Assembly (NCBI GenBank): GCA_003987725.1
Contig: RXJH01000007.1
Coordinates: forward strand, 65,177 to 129,176
DNA from: Hyphomicrobium sp.
GTDB lineage: Bacteria; Pseudomonadota; Alphaproteobacteria; Rhizobiales; Hyphomicrobiaceae
DNA: 64,000 bases
Direction of reading: 5' to 3'
Both the position numbers and the translations under genes were made by a program. Position 1 is the first letter of the stretch, and each line of letters starts with the position of its first letter. Shown here piece by piece: positions 51,845 to 61,002 of the stretch. A model generated the notes under the pieces. The model was given only the letters and a program-made list of their open reading frames with translations, was not told where the DNA came from and searched no databases.

Positions 51845-52918
51845 ATGAGCACTTCTGACGTTCTCTCCGAACTCGAAACCAGCCTGTTGGCCGAGATTGC
51901 CGGTGCCGGCGATCTTGCCTCGCTCGATGCCGTTCGCGTTTCGGCGCTCGGCAAAAAGGGCCGGGTGTCCGAGCTGATGAGCAAACTCGGCTCGCTGCCG
52001 CCTGAAGAGCGCAAGAGCTTCGGCCAGACCGTCAATACGCTGAAGGCGAAAGTCTCCGACGCACTCGATGCCCGCAAGGCCGTGCTTGAAACCGCCGCGC
52101 TCGATGAACGCCTCAAGACCGAGCGCGCCGACGTCACGCTACCGGTGCGCCTTGGCCCCGTAGCCGAGGGCCGCATTCATCCGGTCAGCCAGGTTCTCGA
52201 CGAAGTCGTCGAAATCTTCGCCGACATGGGCTTCTCGGTCGCCGAAGGTCCGGACATCGAGACGGACGAGATGAACTTCGACAAGCTCAACATCCCGGCC
52301 GAGCACCCAGCGCGCCAGGATCACGACACCTTCTATTTCTCGCCGAAAGCCGACGGCTCGCGGCTGCTGCTCCGCACGCATACGAGCCCCGTGCAGATCC
52401 GCACGATGGTCTCGCAAAAGCCGCCGATCCGCATCATCGCGCCGGGCCGTGTCTACCGCATGGACAGCGACCAGACGCACACGCCGATGTTCCATCAGGT
52501 CGAAGGCCTCGTCATCGACGAGTCGACCCACATGGGTCACCTGAAATGGGTGCTCCAGGAATTCTGCAAGGCCTTCTTCGAGGTCGATGAAGTGAAGATG
52601 CGGTTCCGCGCTTCGCACTTTCCGTTCACCGAGCCTTCGATGGAAGTCGATATCGGCGCTGAAGCGATCGGCAAGCCCGGCCAGTGGCTCGAAATTCTCG
52701 GCTGCGGCATGGTTCATCCGAACGTGCTTCGGAACTGCGGCCTCGATCCCGAGAAGTATCAAGGCTTCGCATTCGGCGTCGGCCTCGACCGGCTGACGAT
52801 GCTGAAATACGGCATCCCCGATCTGCGCTCGTTCTTCTCCGGCGATTTGAAGTGGCTCAGCCACTACGGCTTTTCGATGCTCGACGTGCCGACCCTCGGC
52901 GGCGGGCTAAGTAGTTAG
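51845..52918 (+). CDS. pheS: Phenylalanyl-tRNA synthetase alpha subunit
   Basis: 357 residues. An N-terminal coiled coil (about 1-80) contacts tRNA. The class II catalytic core has [40 protein letters not shown] (motif 2 region), [17 protein letters not shown] and motif 3 [20 protein letters not shown]. It forms the alpha2beta2 enzyme with PheT. In this genome a ligase gene separates pheS from pheT. Confidence 0.98.
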   Translation: MSTSDVLSELETSLLAEIAGAGDLASLDAVRVSALGKKGRVSELMSKLGSLPPEERKSFGQTVNTLKAKVSDALDARKAVLETAALDERLKTERADVTLPVRLGPVAEGRIHPVSQVLDEVVEIFADMGFSVAEGPDIETDEMNFDKLNIPAEHPARQDHDTFYFSPKADGSRLLLRTHTSPVQIRTMVSQKPPIRIIAPGRVYRMDSDQTHTPMFHQVEGLVIDESTHMGHLKWVLQEFCKAFFEVDEVKMRFRASHFPFTEPSMEVDIGAEAIGKPGQWLEILGCGMVHPNVLRNCGLDPEKYQGFAFGVGLDRLTMLKYGIPDLRSFFSGDLKWLSHYGFSMLDVPTLGGGLSS

Positions 52919-53180
52919 TGCGTACAGAGCTTGACGTGCACAGCGCGCATGACGCATAAGGTCCGCACTCAACTTCAAGAATCGACGATATGAAACGCGC
53001 ACGCGCATATTTGTTTGCAGATCGGCGTCCAGAAATGGGCAGTCTGCAACCGCGCGCGGCCTACGTCGATCCTATAGAAGTTGATGGAGTTACACTAAGG
53101 TAACACACAACTATTTCTCGGACCTCGATGTAGGCCTCCCAGCAAGCGCTGCGGAGGTTTTTTTGTTTTCAGAATCGTAA
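52919..53180. other. 262-nt region between pheS and the RtcB gene
   Basis: A 37-codon frame (52990-53103, MKRARAYLFADRRPEMGSLQ) has no ribosome site and is weakly supported. A strong terminator follows (53135-53164), so pheS probably ends here rather than reading into rtcB. Confidence 0.4.
53135..53164 (+). terminator. Rho-independent terminator after pheS
   Basis: Stem CCTCC-CAGC / GCTG-c-GGAGG (9 bp with one bulge, 4-nt loop) followed by TTTTTTT. It lies between pheS and rtcB and breaks the usual pheST operon. Confidence 0.85.
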
Positions 53181-54542
53181 ATGGTGAACGCAATGGAACG
53201 TTCAGATCCCTACAAGGCGCGCGCTCGCGAACTTGCGGTAGCTGCCGGATACACTGATCCCGACGTAAAGGTTGAAAGGCCAGGCATGAAGGCATGGCCC
53301 GCTTGGTGCCAGTTCCGGCAGGCCGCCCGCGACGAACACATGGCGCACGAGGCTGAAGCGGCGCGTGCCGGGATTGCGGCGCTCAAGCCCCAAGACGCAG
53401 CATACCGCGACAGCCCGCTGACCGTCATCGGCGAGCACGATCCGGCGACAGTTGCGCAAATGCGCAACTGCATGAGCGTTGGCAACGCCGTCGCTGGCGT
53501 CATTTGCGCAGACGGACACCTTGGCTATGCGCAACCCGTCGGCGGCGTGATTGCTTACGAAAAGCAGATCAGCATCTCCGGTGTCGGCTTCGACATTGGA
53601 TGCGGAAACATGGCCGTGCGTCTCGATACGCGCTTCGACGAAATCGAAAGCCGAGTTGGAAACATCGCAAAGGATATCGCACGCATCGTTTCGTTCGGGA
53701 TTGGACGTTCGAACAACGAGCGCGTTGAGCATGAGCTGTTTGACGATTCTAATGCTTGGAAGGCCTCCGATATGGAGGCCTATCGGCAGAAGGCGGTCAA
53801 CCAGATTGGCACGGTCGGATCGGGGAACCACTATGTCGACTTGATGCGCGATGAAGCCGGTTATGTATGGATCGGCGTGCATTTTGGTAGCCGCGGCCTC
53901 GGCCACACGAGCGCGACGCGTTACCTCAAAGCCGCGGGCGGACAGGACGGCATGAACGTTCCGCCTGCCGTGGTTGATGAGGATAGCGAGCTCGGTCAGC
54001 GTTACATCGCTGCGATGGAACTTGCAGGTCGCTATTCGTACGCTGGCCGTGAGTGGGTGGTGGAACGCGTACGCCAGATCATCGGTGGTATGGTGACAGA
54101 CATGGTCCACAATCATCACAACTATGCATGGCGAGAGACGCACGACGGGCGCGATCTGTGGGTCGTCCGCAAGGGCGCAACGCCGGCCTTTCCCGGGCAA
54201 CGCGGGTTCGTCGGCGGCTCGATGGGTGATGACGCAGTGATCCTCGAGGGCGTTGACAGCCCTGAAGCAAAGGCGTCGCTCTACTCGACGGTGCATGGCG
54301 CAGGCCGTCTGTTTGGACGCAAGGAAGCCAAGCGGCGGTTCTCGCGCGTCGAAATGGACGCCTGGCTGCAGCGGCGCGGCGTAACGCTCGTCGGTGCCGA
54401 CCTCGACGAAAGCCCGATGGCCTACAGGCGGCTGGATGAGGTCCTTGCGCACCACGCGACATCAACGCGCGTGTTGCACAGGCTGACGCCTTTTGCCGTA
54501 GTTATGGCCGGAGAGGGCGAGTTTGACCCATTCAAGGACTGA
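53181..54542 (+). CDS. rtcB: RtcB-family RNA-splicing ligase
   Basis: 453 residues. RtcB joins RNA 2',3'-cyclic phosphate (or 3'-phosphate) and 5'-OH ends using GTP and Mn2+. Motifs in order: CADGHLGYAQPVGGV (Asp111, His113), GVGFDIGCGNMAV (Asp138, Cys141), TVGSGNHYVDL (Asn216, His217), HFGSRGLGH (His234), MVHNHHNYAW, RKGATPAFPGQRGFVGGSMG, and the guanylylated-His motif VHGAGR (His372). All catalytic residues seen in RtcB are present. No RtcA cyclase, RtcR regulator or archease gene is adjacent. The gene sits between pheS and pheT, bounded by the terminator at 53135 and a hairpin repeat at 54554. Confidence 0.92.
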   Translation: MVNAMERSDPYKARARELAVAAGYTDPDVKVERPGMKAWPAWCQFRQAARDEHMAHEAEAARAGIAALKPQDAAYRDSPLTVIGEHDPATVAQMRNCMSVGNAVAGVICADGHLGYAQPVGGVIAYEKQISISGVGFDIGCGNMAVRLDTRFDEIESRVGNIAKDIARIVSFGIGRSNNERVEHELFDDSNAWKASDMEAYRQKAVNQIGTVGSGNHYVDLMRDEAGYVWIGVHFGSRGLGHTSATRYLKAAGGQDGMNVPPAVVDEDSELGQRYIAAMELAGRYSYAGREWVVERVRQIIGGMVTDMVHNHHNYAWRETHDGRDLWVVRKGATPAFPGQRGFVGGSMGDDAVILEGVDSPEAKASLYSTVHGAGRLFGRKEAKRRFSRVEMDAWLQRRGVTLVGADLDESPMAYRRLDEVLAHHATSTRVLHRLTPFAVVMAGEGEFDPFKD

Positions 54543-54553
54543 GCGGCATCGCA

Positions 54554-54588
54554 GGTGGTAGCGGACGAGGATTGAACCCGCTATCACC
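54554..54588. repeat. tRNA-3'-end-like inverted repeat
   Basis: An 11-bp inverted repeat (GGTGGTAGCGG / CCGCTATCACC, one G-T pair) just past rtcB. Read on the minus strand it gives GCGGG-TTCAATC-CTCGT, a T-arm-like element, followed by CCGCTACCA, which looks like the 3' end of a tRNA. It may be a tRNA remnant or attachment-site scar. Confidence 0.35.
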
Positions 54589-54595
54589 TTGTCGC

Positions 54596-54643
54596 GAATT
54601 CTACCCACCCCTACCCCCTCCCCGCTAGGGAGGGGAATTCTGC
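54596..54643. repeat. Palindromic intergenic repeat
   Basis: GAATTC near the left end and GAATTC near the right end bracket CCCCTCCC / GGGAGGGG (perfect 8-bp stem, 5-nt loop). It has the look of a dispersed intergenic repeat; its copy number in the genome cannot be judged from this window. Confidence 0.45.
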
Positions 54644-54659
54644 TTACGAGACCTGCGAA

Positions 54660-57092
54660 ATGAAATTCACGTTCTCTTGGCTGAAGGATCACCTCGACAC
54701 GGAGAAGTCCGTCGACGAGATCGCGACGACGTTGTCGGCCATCGGCCTCGAGGTCGAAGGCATCGAAGATCCGGCGAAGCTGCTCGGCGCTTTCAAGATC
54801 GCCCGCATCGTCGAGGCGAAGAAACACCCGAACGCGGATAAGTTGCAGGTCGTCCAGGTCGAGGTCGCCAAGGGCGAACCGTTGATGGAGGTCGTCTGCG
54901 GTGCGCCGAACGCTCGCGCTGGCATGGTCTCGGTGTTCGCGCCCCTCGGAACGTACATCCCGGGTTCGAAAATCACGCTCGAAAAAAAGCCAGTTCGCGG
55001 TGTCGTCTCGAACGGCATGATGTGCTCGGCAGCCGAGCTCGAACTCTCCGAGGAAAGCGACGGCATTTTAGATCTGCCCGCGGACTGGGCCGATAACGTC
55101 GGCGCTCGCTACATTGATGTCGTGGGTCTCAACGATCCCATCATCGAAGTCAAACTGACGCCGAACCGTCCCGACTGCACCGGCGTGCGCGGCATCGCGC
55201 GCGATCTCGCGGCGGCTGGAATGGGCAAGCTGAAGCCCGAGCCGAAGCTCGGCGCGGTCGAAGGCAAGGCCGATTGCCCGATCGACATCAAGCTGGAGTT
55301 CACGAAGGAAACCGCGAACGCCTGCCCGGTATTCGCCGGACGTTTGGTCAAAGGCGTCAAGAACGGCCCGTCCCCGGCGTGGGTGCAGAACCGGCTCAAG
55401 GCGGCTGGCCTGCGACCGATCAATGCCCTCGTGGACGTCACGAATTACATCTCGCTCGATCGCGGACGGCCGCTGCACGTTTACGACGCCGACAAGTTGA
55501 AGGGTGCCATTCGCGCCCGCCTCGGCAAATCCGGCGAGCAGTTCCTCGGCCTCGACGGCAAGGAGCACGCCGTCGACGACACCATGTGCGTGATCGCCGA
55601 TGACTCCGGACCCCTAGGCCTCGGCGGCATCATGGGCGGCGAAGCCTCAGGCTCGACGGACGCGACAACGAACGTCTTCATCGAAAGCGCCTATTTCGAT
55701 CCGGTCCGCACCGCCGCGACGGGACGCAAAGTCGGCTTGCAGACCGACGCCCGCTACCGCTTTGAGCGCGGCGTCGATCCGGCGTCCGAGCGCCCGGGCC
55801 TCGATCTCGCAACCGATATGATCCTGAAATTCTGCGGCGGCGAGCCGACGAAGGCAAAGGTCGCGGGCAAGGAGCCGATCGAAGAACGCATCATTCCGTT
55901 CGATTTCGCGCGGGTCGAGAAGCTGTCGGGCGTAAACCTCACCGAAACGGAAATCTCGAATACGCTCAAAGCCCTGGGCTTCACGATTTCGGGCAAGCCG
56001 AACGCCGCGAAAGTGACGGTCCCGACGTGGCGTCCGGACGTCCACGGCCCCGCAGACCTCGTCGAAGAAGTCGTCCGCATCGCCGGTCTCGATCGCATCC
56101 CGGCGACGCCCCTGCCTCGCGCCGATGGAATTGCCCGCGCCGTCCTCACCGAGAAGCAAAAGCGCGCCCGGCGCGCCCGCCGTCTTCTCGCAGCCCGCGG
56201 CTTCGTCGAAGCCGTGACGTGGAGCTTCATCCCGAAAGAGCAGGCAACGCATTTCGGCGGTGGCTCCCCAGCGCTCGACCTCGGAAATCCCATCTCGGTT
56301 GAAATGTCGTCGATGCGTCCGGTATTGCTGCCCGGCTTGCTGACGGCCGTAACGCGCAATCGCAATCGCGGACTTGCCGATGTCGCCCTGTTCGAACTCG
56401 GCCAAGCCTATCGCGGCGAGCAGCCGGAAGATCAGTACACGAGCGCCGCGGGCGTCCGTGCGGGAACGGCGCGGCTGTCAGGCGCGAGCCGGCACTGGGA
56501 CGGAAATGCCAATCCCGTCGGCGTTTTCGATGTGAAAGCCGATGTCTTCGCGGCGCTGTCGGCACTCGGGCTCGACCCGACGAAAGCGCAAATCACGCGT
56601 GACGCCCCGGCATGGTATCACCCGGGCCGCTCGGCAGCGCTGAAGCTCGGCCCGAAAACCGTGCTCGCCTACTTCGGCGAAATTCACCCAGCAACTCTGA
56701 AGGCACTCGACGTCGAAGCCCCGGTTTCCGCTTTCGAAATCTTCCTCGACGCCCTGCCGCCGGAGAAAAAGAAGTCCCGCGCCAAGCCGCCGCTGGCCGC
56801 ATCAGATCTGTTGCCCGTGACGCGCGATCTTGCTTTCATCGTCCCGAAAGACGTCGCCGCAGGCGACGTGGTGAAGGCCGCCGCCAATGCCGACAAGGCG
56901 CTGATCCGCTCCGTCAACGTGTTCGACGTTTTTGAAGGCGGCAGCCTCGCGGCCGAGGGCAAGAAATCGATCGCCATAGAAATAACGATCCAGCCTGCGA
57001 CGGAAACGCTGACCGATCAGGCGATCGAAACGATAACCAAAAAAATAGTAACGGATGTTAAGAAGGCGACCGGCGGCGACTTGCGTTCCTGA
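54660..57092 (+). CDS. pheT: Phenylalanyl-tRNA synthetase beta subunit
   Basis: 810 residues. The N-terminal tRNA-binding (B2, EMAP/Arc1p-like) domain is FKIARIVEAKKHPNADKLQV, VVCGAPNARAGMVSVFAPLG and GMMCSAAELELSEESDGILD. The B3/B4 editing domain has LTPNRPDCTGVRGIARDLAA and the B5 domain VGLQTDARYRFERGVDPASE. The C-terminal FDX-ACB anticodon domain has DLAFIVPKDVAAGDVVKAAA. It completes the PheST enzyme. It is about 1.7 kb from pheS because of the intervening rtcB. Confidence 0.98.
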   Translation: MKFTFSWLKDHLDTEKSVDEIATTLSAIGLEVEGIEDPAKLLGAFKIARIVEAKKHPNADKLQVVQVEVAKGEPLMEVVCGAPNARAGMVSVFAPLGTYIPGSKITLEKKPVRGVVSNGMMCSAAELELSEESDGILDLPADWADNVGARYIDVVGLNDPIIEVKLTPNRPDCTGVRGIARDLAAAGMGKLKPEPKLGAVEGKADCPIDIKLEFTKETANACPVFAGRLVKGVKNGPSPAWVQNRLKAAGLRPINALVDVTNYISLDRGRPLHVYDADKLKGAIRARLGKSGEQFLGLDGKEHAVDDTMCVIADDSGPLGLGGIMGGEASGSTDATTNVFIESAYFDPVRTAATGRKVGLQTDARYRFERGVDPASERPGLDLATDMILKFCGGEPTKAKVAGKEPIEERIIPFDFARVEKLSGVNLTETEISNTLKALGFTISGKPNAAKVTVPTWRPDVHGPADLVEEVVRIAGLDRIPATPLPRADGIARAVLTEKQKRARRARRLLAARGFVEAVTWSFIPKEQATHFGGGSPALDLGNPISVEMSSMRPVLLPGLLTAVTRNRNRGLADVALFELGQAYRGEQPEDQYTSAAGVRAGTARLSGASRHWDGNANPVGVFDVKADVFAALSALGLDPTKAQITRDAPAWYHPGRSAALKLGPKTVLAYFGEIHPATLKALDVEAPVSAFEIFLDALPPEKKKSRAKPPLAASDLLPVTRDLAFIVPKDVAAGDVVKAAANADKALIRSVNVFDVFEGGSLAAEGKKSIAIEITIQPATETLTDQAIETITKKIVTDVKKATGGDLRS

Positions 57093-57125
57093 TGCCGCCG
57101 TCATGACTTTGCGCATGAGGCCAAT

Positions 57126-58484
57126 ATGAATTTGCAGGCTCCCGCTACCTTGCCCGAAGGCACCACCGGAAAGCAGCCCTATCGTATCGTCATCGTCGGC
57201 GGCGGTGCGGGCGGACTGGAACTCGCGACACAGCTGGGCAAAAGGCTCGGCCGGACCGGCAAGGCTGAAATCACCCTCGTTGATCGTGCGCGCACGCACA
57301 TTTGGAAGCCGCTCCTGCACGAGATCGCGGCAGGCAGCATGGATACCGGACGCCACGAGCTGTCCTATCAGGCTCAAGGCCACTGGCACGGATTTCGTTA
57401 TCGCTACGGCGAAATGATCGGTCTCGACCGCGCCAACAAGCGCGTACATCTCGCCGCGACCTACGACGAGGAAGGCCGCGAGATCACGCCGGACCGGTGG
57501 TTCAGTTACGACACCCTCGTCATCGCGATCGGCAGCATTTCAAACGATTTCGGAACCCCGGGAGTGGCGGAGCATGCGATTATGCTCGACACGCCGGAGC
57601 AGGCGAAACGATTCAACCGGCGTCTCCTGAATGCCTGCGTTCGCGCCTACGCCCAGCCGGGCCCCGTCAGAGACGGCCAGCTTCACGTTGCGATCATTGG
57701 CGCTGGCGCGACGGGATCGGAGCTTTCGGCGGAGCTGCACCACGCAGCCCGTGGCCTGATCGAGTTCGGCCTCGACAAGCTCGATCCCGAAAAAGACTTC
57801 CAGATCACGCTGATCGAAGCGGCTCCCCGCATCTTGCCCGCACTGCCCGAGCGCCTTTCCGCGGCGACCGCGAACATCCTGCGTGGCATCGGCGTGGATA
57901 TCCGGGTCGGCAGTCCGGTGACGAAAGTCACAGGCGAAGGCGTGACGCTGGGCAACGGCGAATTCATTCCGTCCGAGCTTGTCGTCTGGGCTGCCGGCGT
58001 TAAAGGCCCGGACGTGCTCTCAAAGCTCGACGGCCTTGAAGTGAGCCGTATGAACACGCTCATCGTCAAACCCACGCTGCAGACAACGAAGGACGACAAC
58101 ATCTTCGTCATCGGCGATGCCGCCTATTTGCTGCCCGACGGCGAAACGGCGCCGATCCCTCCTCGCGCCCAGGCTGCGCATCAGGAATCGAGCCATCTCG
58201 TGAAACAGATCGAGCGCCGCATGAACGGTGCGACGGATCTCGCGCCGTTCAAATACCGCGACTTCGGTTCGTTGGTTTCGCTCGGCAAATATTCGACCGT
58301 CGGCAATTTGATGGGCTTCATCGAAGGCAAGTCGCTACGCATCGAAGGCTGGTTCGCGAAGATCATGTATCGTTCGCTTTACAAGATGCACGAGGTCGCG
58401 CTGCACGGCTATGTGAAGGTCGCGCTCGACACGCTCTCGCGCCTGCTGACCCGCCGCACCGAACCGCAGGTCAAGCTGCACTAA
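57126..58484 (+). CDS. ndh: Type II NADH dehydrogenase (NDH-2)
   Basis: 452 residues. Two Rossmann folds: FAD motif RIVIVGGGAGGLELATQLGK at residue 20 and NADH motif VAIIGAGATGSELSAELHHA near 190; NIFVIGDAAYLLP for the FAD tail; and a C-terminal amphipathic membrane-binding helix (KIMYRSLYKMHEVALHGYVK). It oxidises NADH with quinone without proton pumping and is located on the cytosolic face of the inner membrane. It follows pheT by 33 nt. Confidence 0.95.
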   Translation: MNLQAPATLPEGTTGKQPYRIVIVGGGAGGLELATQLGKRLGRTGKAEITLVDRARTHIWKPLLHEIAAGSMDTGRHELSYQAQGHWHGFRYRYGEMIGLDRANKRVHLAATYDEEGREITPDRWFSYDTLVIAIGSISNDFGTPGVAEHAIMLDTPEQAKRFNRRLLNACVRAYAQPGPVRDGQLHVAIIGAGATGSELSAELHHAARGLIEFGLDKLDPEKDFQITLIEAAPRILPALPERLSAATANILRGIGVDIRVGSPVTKVTGEGVTLGNGEFIPSELVVWAAGVKGPDVLSKLDGLEVSRMNTLIVKPTLQTTKDDNIFVIGDAAYLLPDGETAPIPPRAQAAHQESSHLVKQIERRMNGATDLAPFKYRDFGSLVSLGKYSTVGNLMGFIEGKSLRIEGWFAKIMYRSLYKMHEVALHGYVKVALDTLSRLLTRRTEPQVKLH

Positions 58485-58519
58485 GCGCAAAGCGCCACGA
58501 GTTGCAGTGACGGAATACA

Positions 58520-58554
58520 ATTACGCCGGCAGCTCAACAAGCAGCCGGCGTAAT
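58520..58554. terminator. Hairpin between convergent ndh and lytic transglycosylase genes
   Basis: Perfect 11-bp stem ATTACGCCGGC / GCCGGCGTAAT with a 13-nt loop, halfway between the two stops. No T-run on either side; probably a bidirectional transcript end. Confidence 0.6.
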
Positions 58555-58567
58555 CATGTGATGCAAG

Positions 58568-59809
58568 CTAGCTGCGCCCGCGCAACGCCGTCAGCAGCTC
58601 GGCCGTCGGATAGCTGTCAGCCGGCAGACCGAACTTGATCTGCATTTCTTTGACGGCCTTGCGCGTGCCCGCGCCAAGCTTGCCGTCGATCTCGCCGACA
58701 TCGAAGCCCCGGCGCTTCAGAAGGTTTTGCAGCTCCTTCAACTGTTCGTAGCTGAGCGAGGCGACATTGCCGCTCTCGCGGCTGAGGTTCGGCGCGCCCG
58801 CCATGCGCGCCGCGAGATGCGCGGCTGTCATCGCGTAGGTCAGCGACTGGTTCCACTGCGTGTAAACGAGGAAGTTCGGATAGGCGAGAAAGGCAGGCCC
58901 ATTGCGCCCCATCGGCAGCAAAAGCGAAGCCTGAAGGCCATCCGCCGGAAGCCGCTTGCCGCCGACACCTTCGATGCCCCACGCGACCCATTGCGAGCGC
59001 GGCAGTTGGATGGCGAGATCAGCCTTGTCCCACGGCAGCTCCTTCGTGACGCGGACCTCCTCGAGCCACGGCTCGCCACGACGCCACCCCATCGACGCGA
59101 GGAACTTCGCCGTCGATCCGATGACGTCGTCATTGCTGCGAATGAGATCGACGCGCCCGTCGCCGTCGTAATCGATACCGTAGTTGAGATAGTGGCGCGG
59201 CAGGAATTGCGTCTGACCGAGTTCGCCCGCCCATGAGCCGATCATCTGATCGGGGGTGAGATCGCCGCGCTGGACAATCTTCATCGCCGCCTTCAGCTCT
59301 TCACGAAACATATCGCCGCGACGGCAATCCCACGCCAAGGTGACGAGCGAATGCATGACGGGCAGTTTGCCCATTCCGCCGCCGAAGTCGCTTTCAAGCG
59401 CCCAGAACCCGGTGATGACCGCACCCGGCACGCCGAACTCTTTCTCCGCACGATCGAAGATGGGGCGATAGCGCTGCAGGTAAGTGCGGCCCATCTGCTC
59501 GCGGCCTTTGGTGGCCAGCTTGAAATAGAATTCGATGAACGTCTGGGAGAAGAAGCCCTGCTTCCGGTCGCGACCGATGGTGCCCTGATCCGGCGTCATG
59601 CCGCCGATCGTCTCCTCGATCGTCTCCGGACGAATGCCCTCGGATAGGGCTTCGCGCTTGAAGTCGGCGAGCCAGCGGTTGAATGGTATCGTGTTCTGGC
59701 AATTGCGCTTGTTCGGGGGCGGCGGCGGGGTGCTTTCCGCATTGGCGTTCGCGGAAAGCCCCGCGAGCATGAGTGCTGCCACCGAGAAAACGAGAAAACC
59801 TGCGCGCAT
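58568..59809 (-). CDS. Lytic murein transglycosylase, MltB-like, with peptidoglycan-binding domain
   Basis: 413 residues from the ATG at 59809. A signal peptide (MRAGFLVFSVAALMLAGLSA, then NANAES) precedes the SLT2/GH103 domain. The catalytic Glu139 lies in ITGFWALESDFGGGMGKLPV and the supporting motif is WAGELGQTQFLPRHYLNYG. A C-terminal PG_binding_1 domain runs from EQLKELQNLLKRRGFDVGEI to the end. It cleaves the MurNAc-GlcNAc bond with 1,6-anhydro product formation, in the periplasm. The frame extends upstream to 59869 as an alternative. Confidence 0.95.
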   Translation of the reverse strand: MRAGFLVFSVAALMLAGLSANANAESTPPPPPNKRNCQNTIPFNRWLADFKREALSEGIRPETIEETIGGMTPDQGTIGRDRKQGFFSQTFIEFYFKLATKGREQMGRTYLQRYRPIFDRAEKEFGVPGAVITGFWALESDFGGGMGKLPVMHSLVTLAWDCRRGDMFREELKAAMKIVQRGDLTPDQMIGSWAGELGQTQFLPRHYLNYGIDYDGDGRVDLIRSNDDVIGSTAKFLASMGWRRGEPWLEEVRVTKELPWDKADLAIQLPRSQWVAWGIEGVGGKRLPADGLQASLLLPMGRNGPAFLAYPNFLVYTQWNQSLTYAMTAAHLAARMAGAPNLSRESGNVASLSYEQLKELQNLLKRRGFDVGEIDGKLGAGTRKAVKEMQIKFGLPADSYPTAELLTALRGRS

Positions 59810-59908
59810 GAGATGCCTTCGGCCATTGATGAGAACCGGCACTTTTGCCAGCCGCCTGGAGAGCGTCAAGAGACTATGGCCTGAGTGAGGCCTTCCCGGC
59901 CCTCTTGT

Positions 59909-60865
59909 CTAAGCGCTGCCGATCAGGATGCCCACCATAAAGACGATAAGGCCGCCAACCACGACTTCCGACGCCGCGCGCCAAAACCGCGTTTCGCTGA
60001 ATCGCGAGCGAATTCCGGCGATAATCCAAAGCTCGACGAATACGACGCAGACGGCAATTGTGGTCGCGGTCCAGAAATCCGGAATGAGATAAGGAAGTGT
60101 ATGTCCAAGACCGCCAAGGGCCGTCATTAATCCTGTGACCGAGCCGCGCAGCCACGGATGGCCGCGCCCTGAGATCTCCCCATCATCGGAAAGAGCCTCG
60201 GCGAAGGCCATCGATATTCCGGCGCCAACCGACGCAGCGACGCCGACGAGAAATGTCTGCCAGGTGTTATGTGTGGCGAAGGCTGCAGCAAAGATCGGCG
60301 CTAAAGTTGAGATCGAGCCATCGATCAAGCCCGTTAGTCCGGGCTGCACATATTGAAGCACGAAAGAGCGCCGCGCCGCTTGATCCTCGTGCAATTTCGC
60401 CGTGTCGGTCAGCTCCACTGCGGCGACGTCGTGGGCAATCTCGATGTGATTGTCTTCAGCCGCAATCAGATCGCCAAGAAGCTTGCGGATATCAGCGTCC
60501 GAAGCGCGCGCTAGCGCGGACTGATAGAAACTCCGCGTCTCCGCCTCGATTTGCTCGGCCTGTCGGCGCACCTTCTCGATGCCGAGCGGCCGAATCATCC
60601 AGATTGGATCATGGCGCACGAAGCCTGATACGTCGTGACGGCGAATGAGCGGAATATGGTCGCCGAACTTCCGCTGAAAGAGATCGATCAGCCAGCGCCG
60701 GTGCTCGTTTTCTTCCTCTCCAAGCTCCTTGAAAATTTTTGCCGACGCCGGGTAGTCGGCGCTGAGGCCCGCCGCATAGTCGGCGTAAATGCGGCCGTGT
60801 TCTTCCTCGAGTGAAATTGCGAGCGCTAGGATTTCGCGTTGATCAAGATCTTTGAACTGCCGCAT
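59909..60865 (-). CDS. mbfA: Membrane-bound ferritin MbfA (Er-VIT1 family)
   Basis: 318 residues. The N-terminal rubrerythrin-like domain (about 1-165) has diiron motifs SLEEEHGRIYADYAAGL (Glu20-22, His23), GEEENEHRRW (Glu50-His55) and AAEDNHIEIAHD. The C-terminal VIT1/CCC1-type membrane domain has PGLTGLIDGSISTLAPIFAA and the helices VGVAASVGAGISMAFAEALS. MbfA of rhizobia exports iron to the periplasm and protects against peroxide and iron excess; Irr represses it. An iron-control-element-like palindrome is 17-33 nt upstream (60882-60898). Confidence 0.95.
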   Translation of the reverse strand: MRQFKDLDQREILALAISLEEEHGRIYADYAAGLSADYPASAKIFKELGEEENEHRRWLIDLFQRKFGDHIPLIRRHDVSGFVRHDPIWMIRPLGIEKVRRQAEQIEAETRSFYQSALARASDADIRKLLGDLIAAEDNHIEIAHDVAAVELTDTAKLHEDQAARRSFVLQYVQPGLTGLIDGSISTLAPIFAAAFATHNTWQTFLVGVAASVGAGISMAFAEALSDDGEISGRGHPWLRGSVTGLMTALGGLGHTLPYLIPDFWTATTIAVCVVFVELWIIAGIRSRFSETRFWRAASEVVVGGLIVFMVGILIGSA

Positions 60866-60881
60866 CGGCCTCTACCATAGA

Positions 60882-60898
60882 ATTAGAATAATTCTAAT
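60882..60898 (-). promoter_or_regulatory. Iron control element (ICE-like Irr site) of mbfA
   Basis: ATTAGAATAATTCTAAT, a 17-bp palindrome with one central mismatch, 17 nt before the mbfA ATG. It matches the TTAGAA-N3-TTCTAA core of the ICE boxes bound by Irr in Hyphomicrobiales, and its position overlaps the expected promoter, as expected for repression. Confidence 0.8.
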
Positions 60899-61002
60899 CT
60901 AAGGCCAATTCGCGTGCAGGGCAAGCGGGGTCTCCGCTGGCCGCCAAACCACCGCTCAAACGAACAAAAACCGTTGCTGCAGCCGTTGAATCGACCCCGC
61001 AG

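Noticed and set aside
52990-53103. A 37-codon frame between pheS and rtcB
   Set aside because: No ribosome site or family match. It ends just before a terminator, so a small peptide cannot be excluded, but it is not supported.
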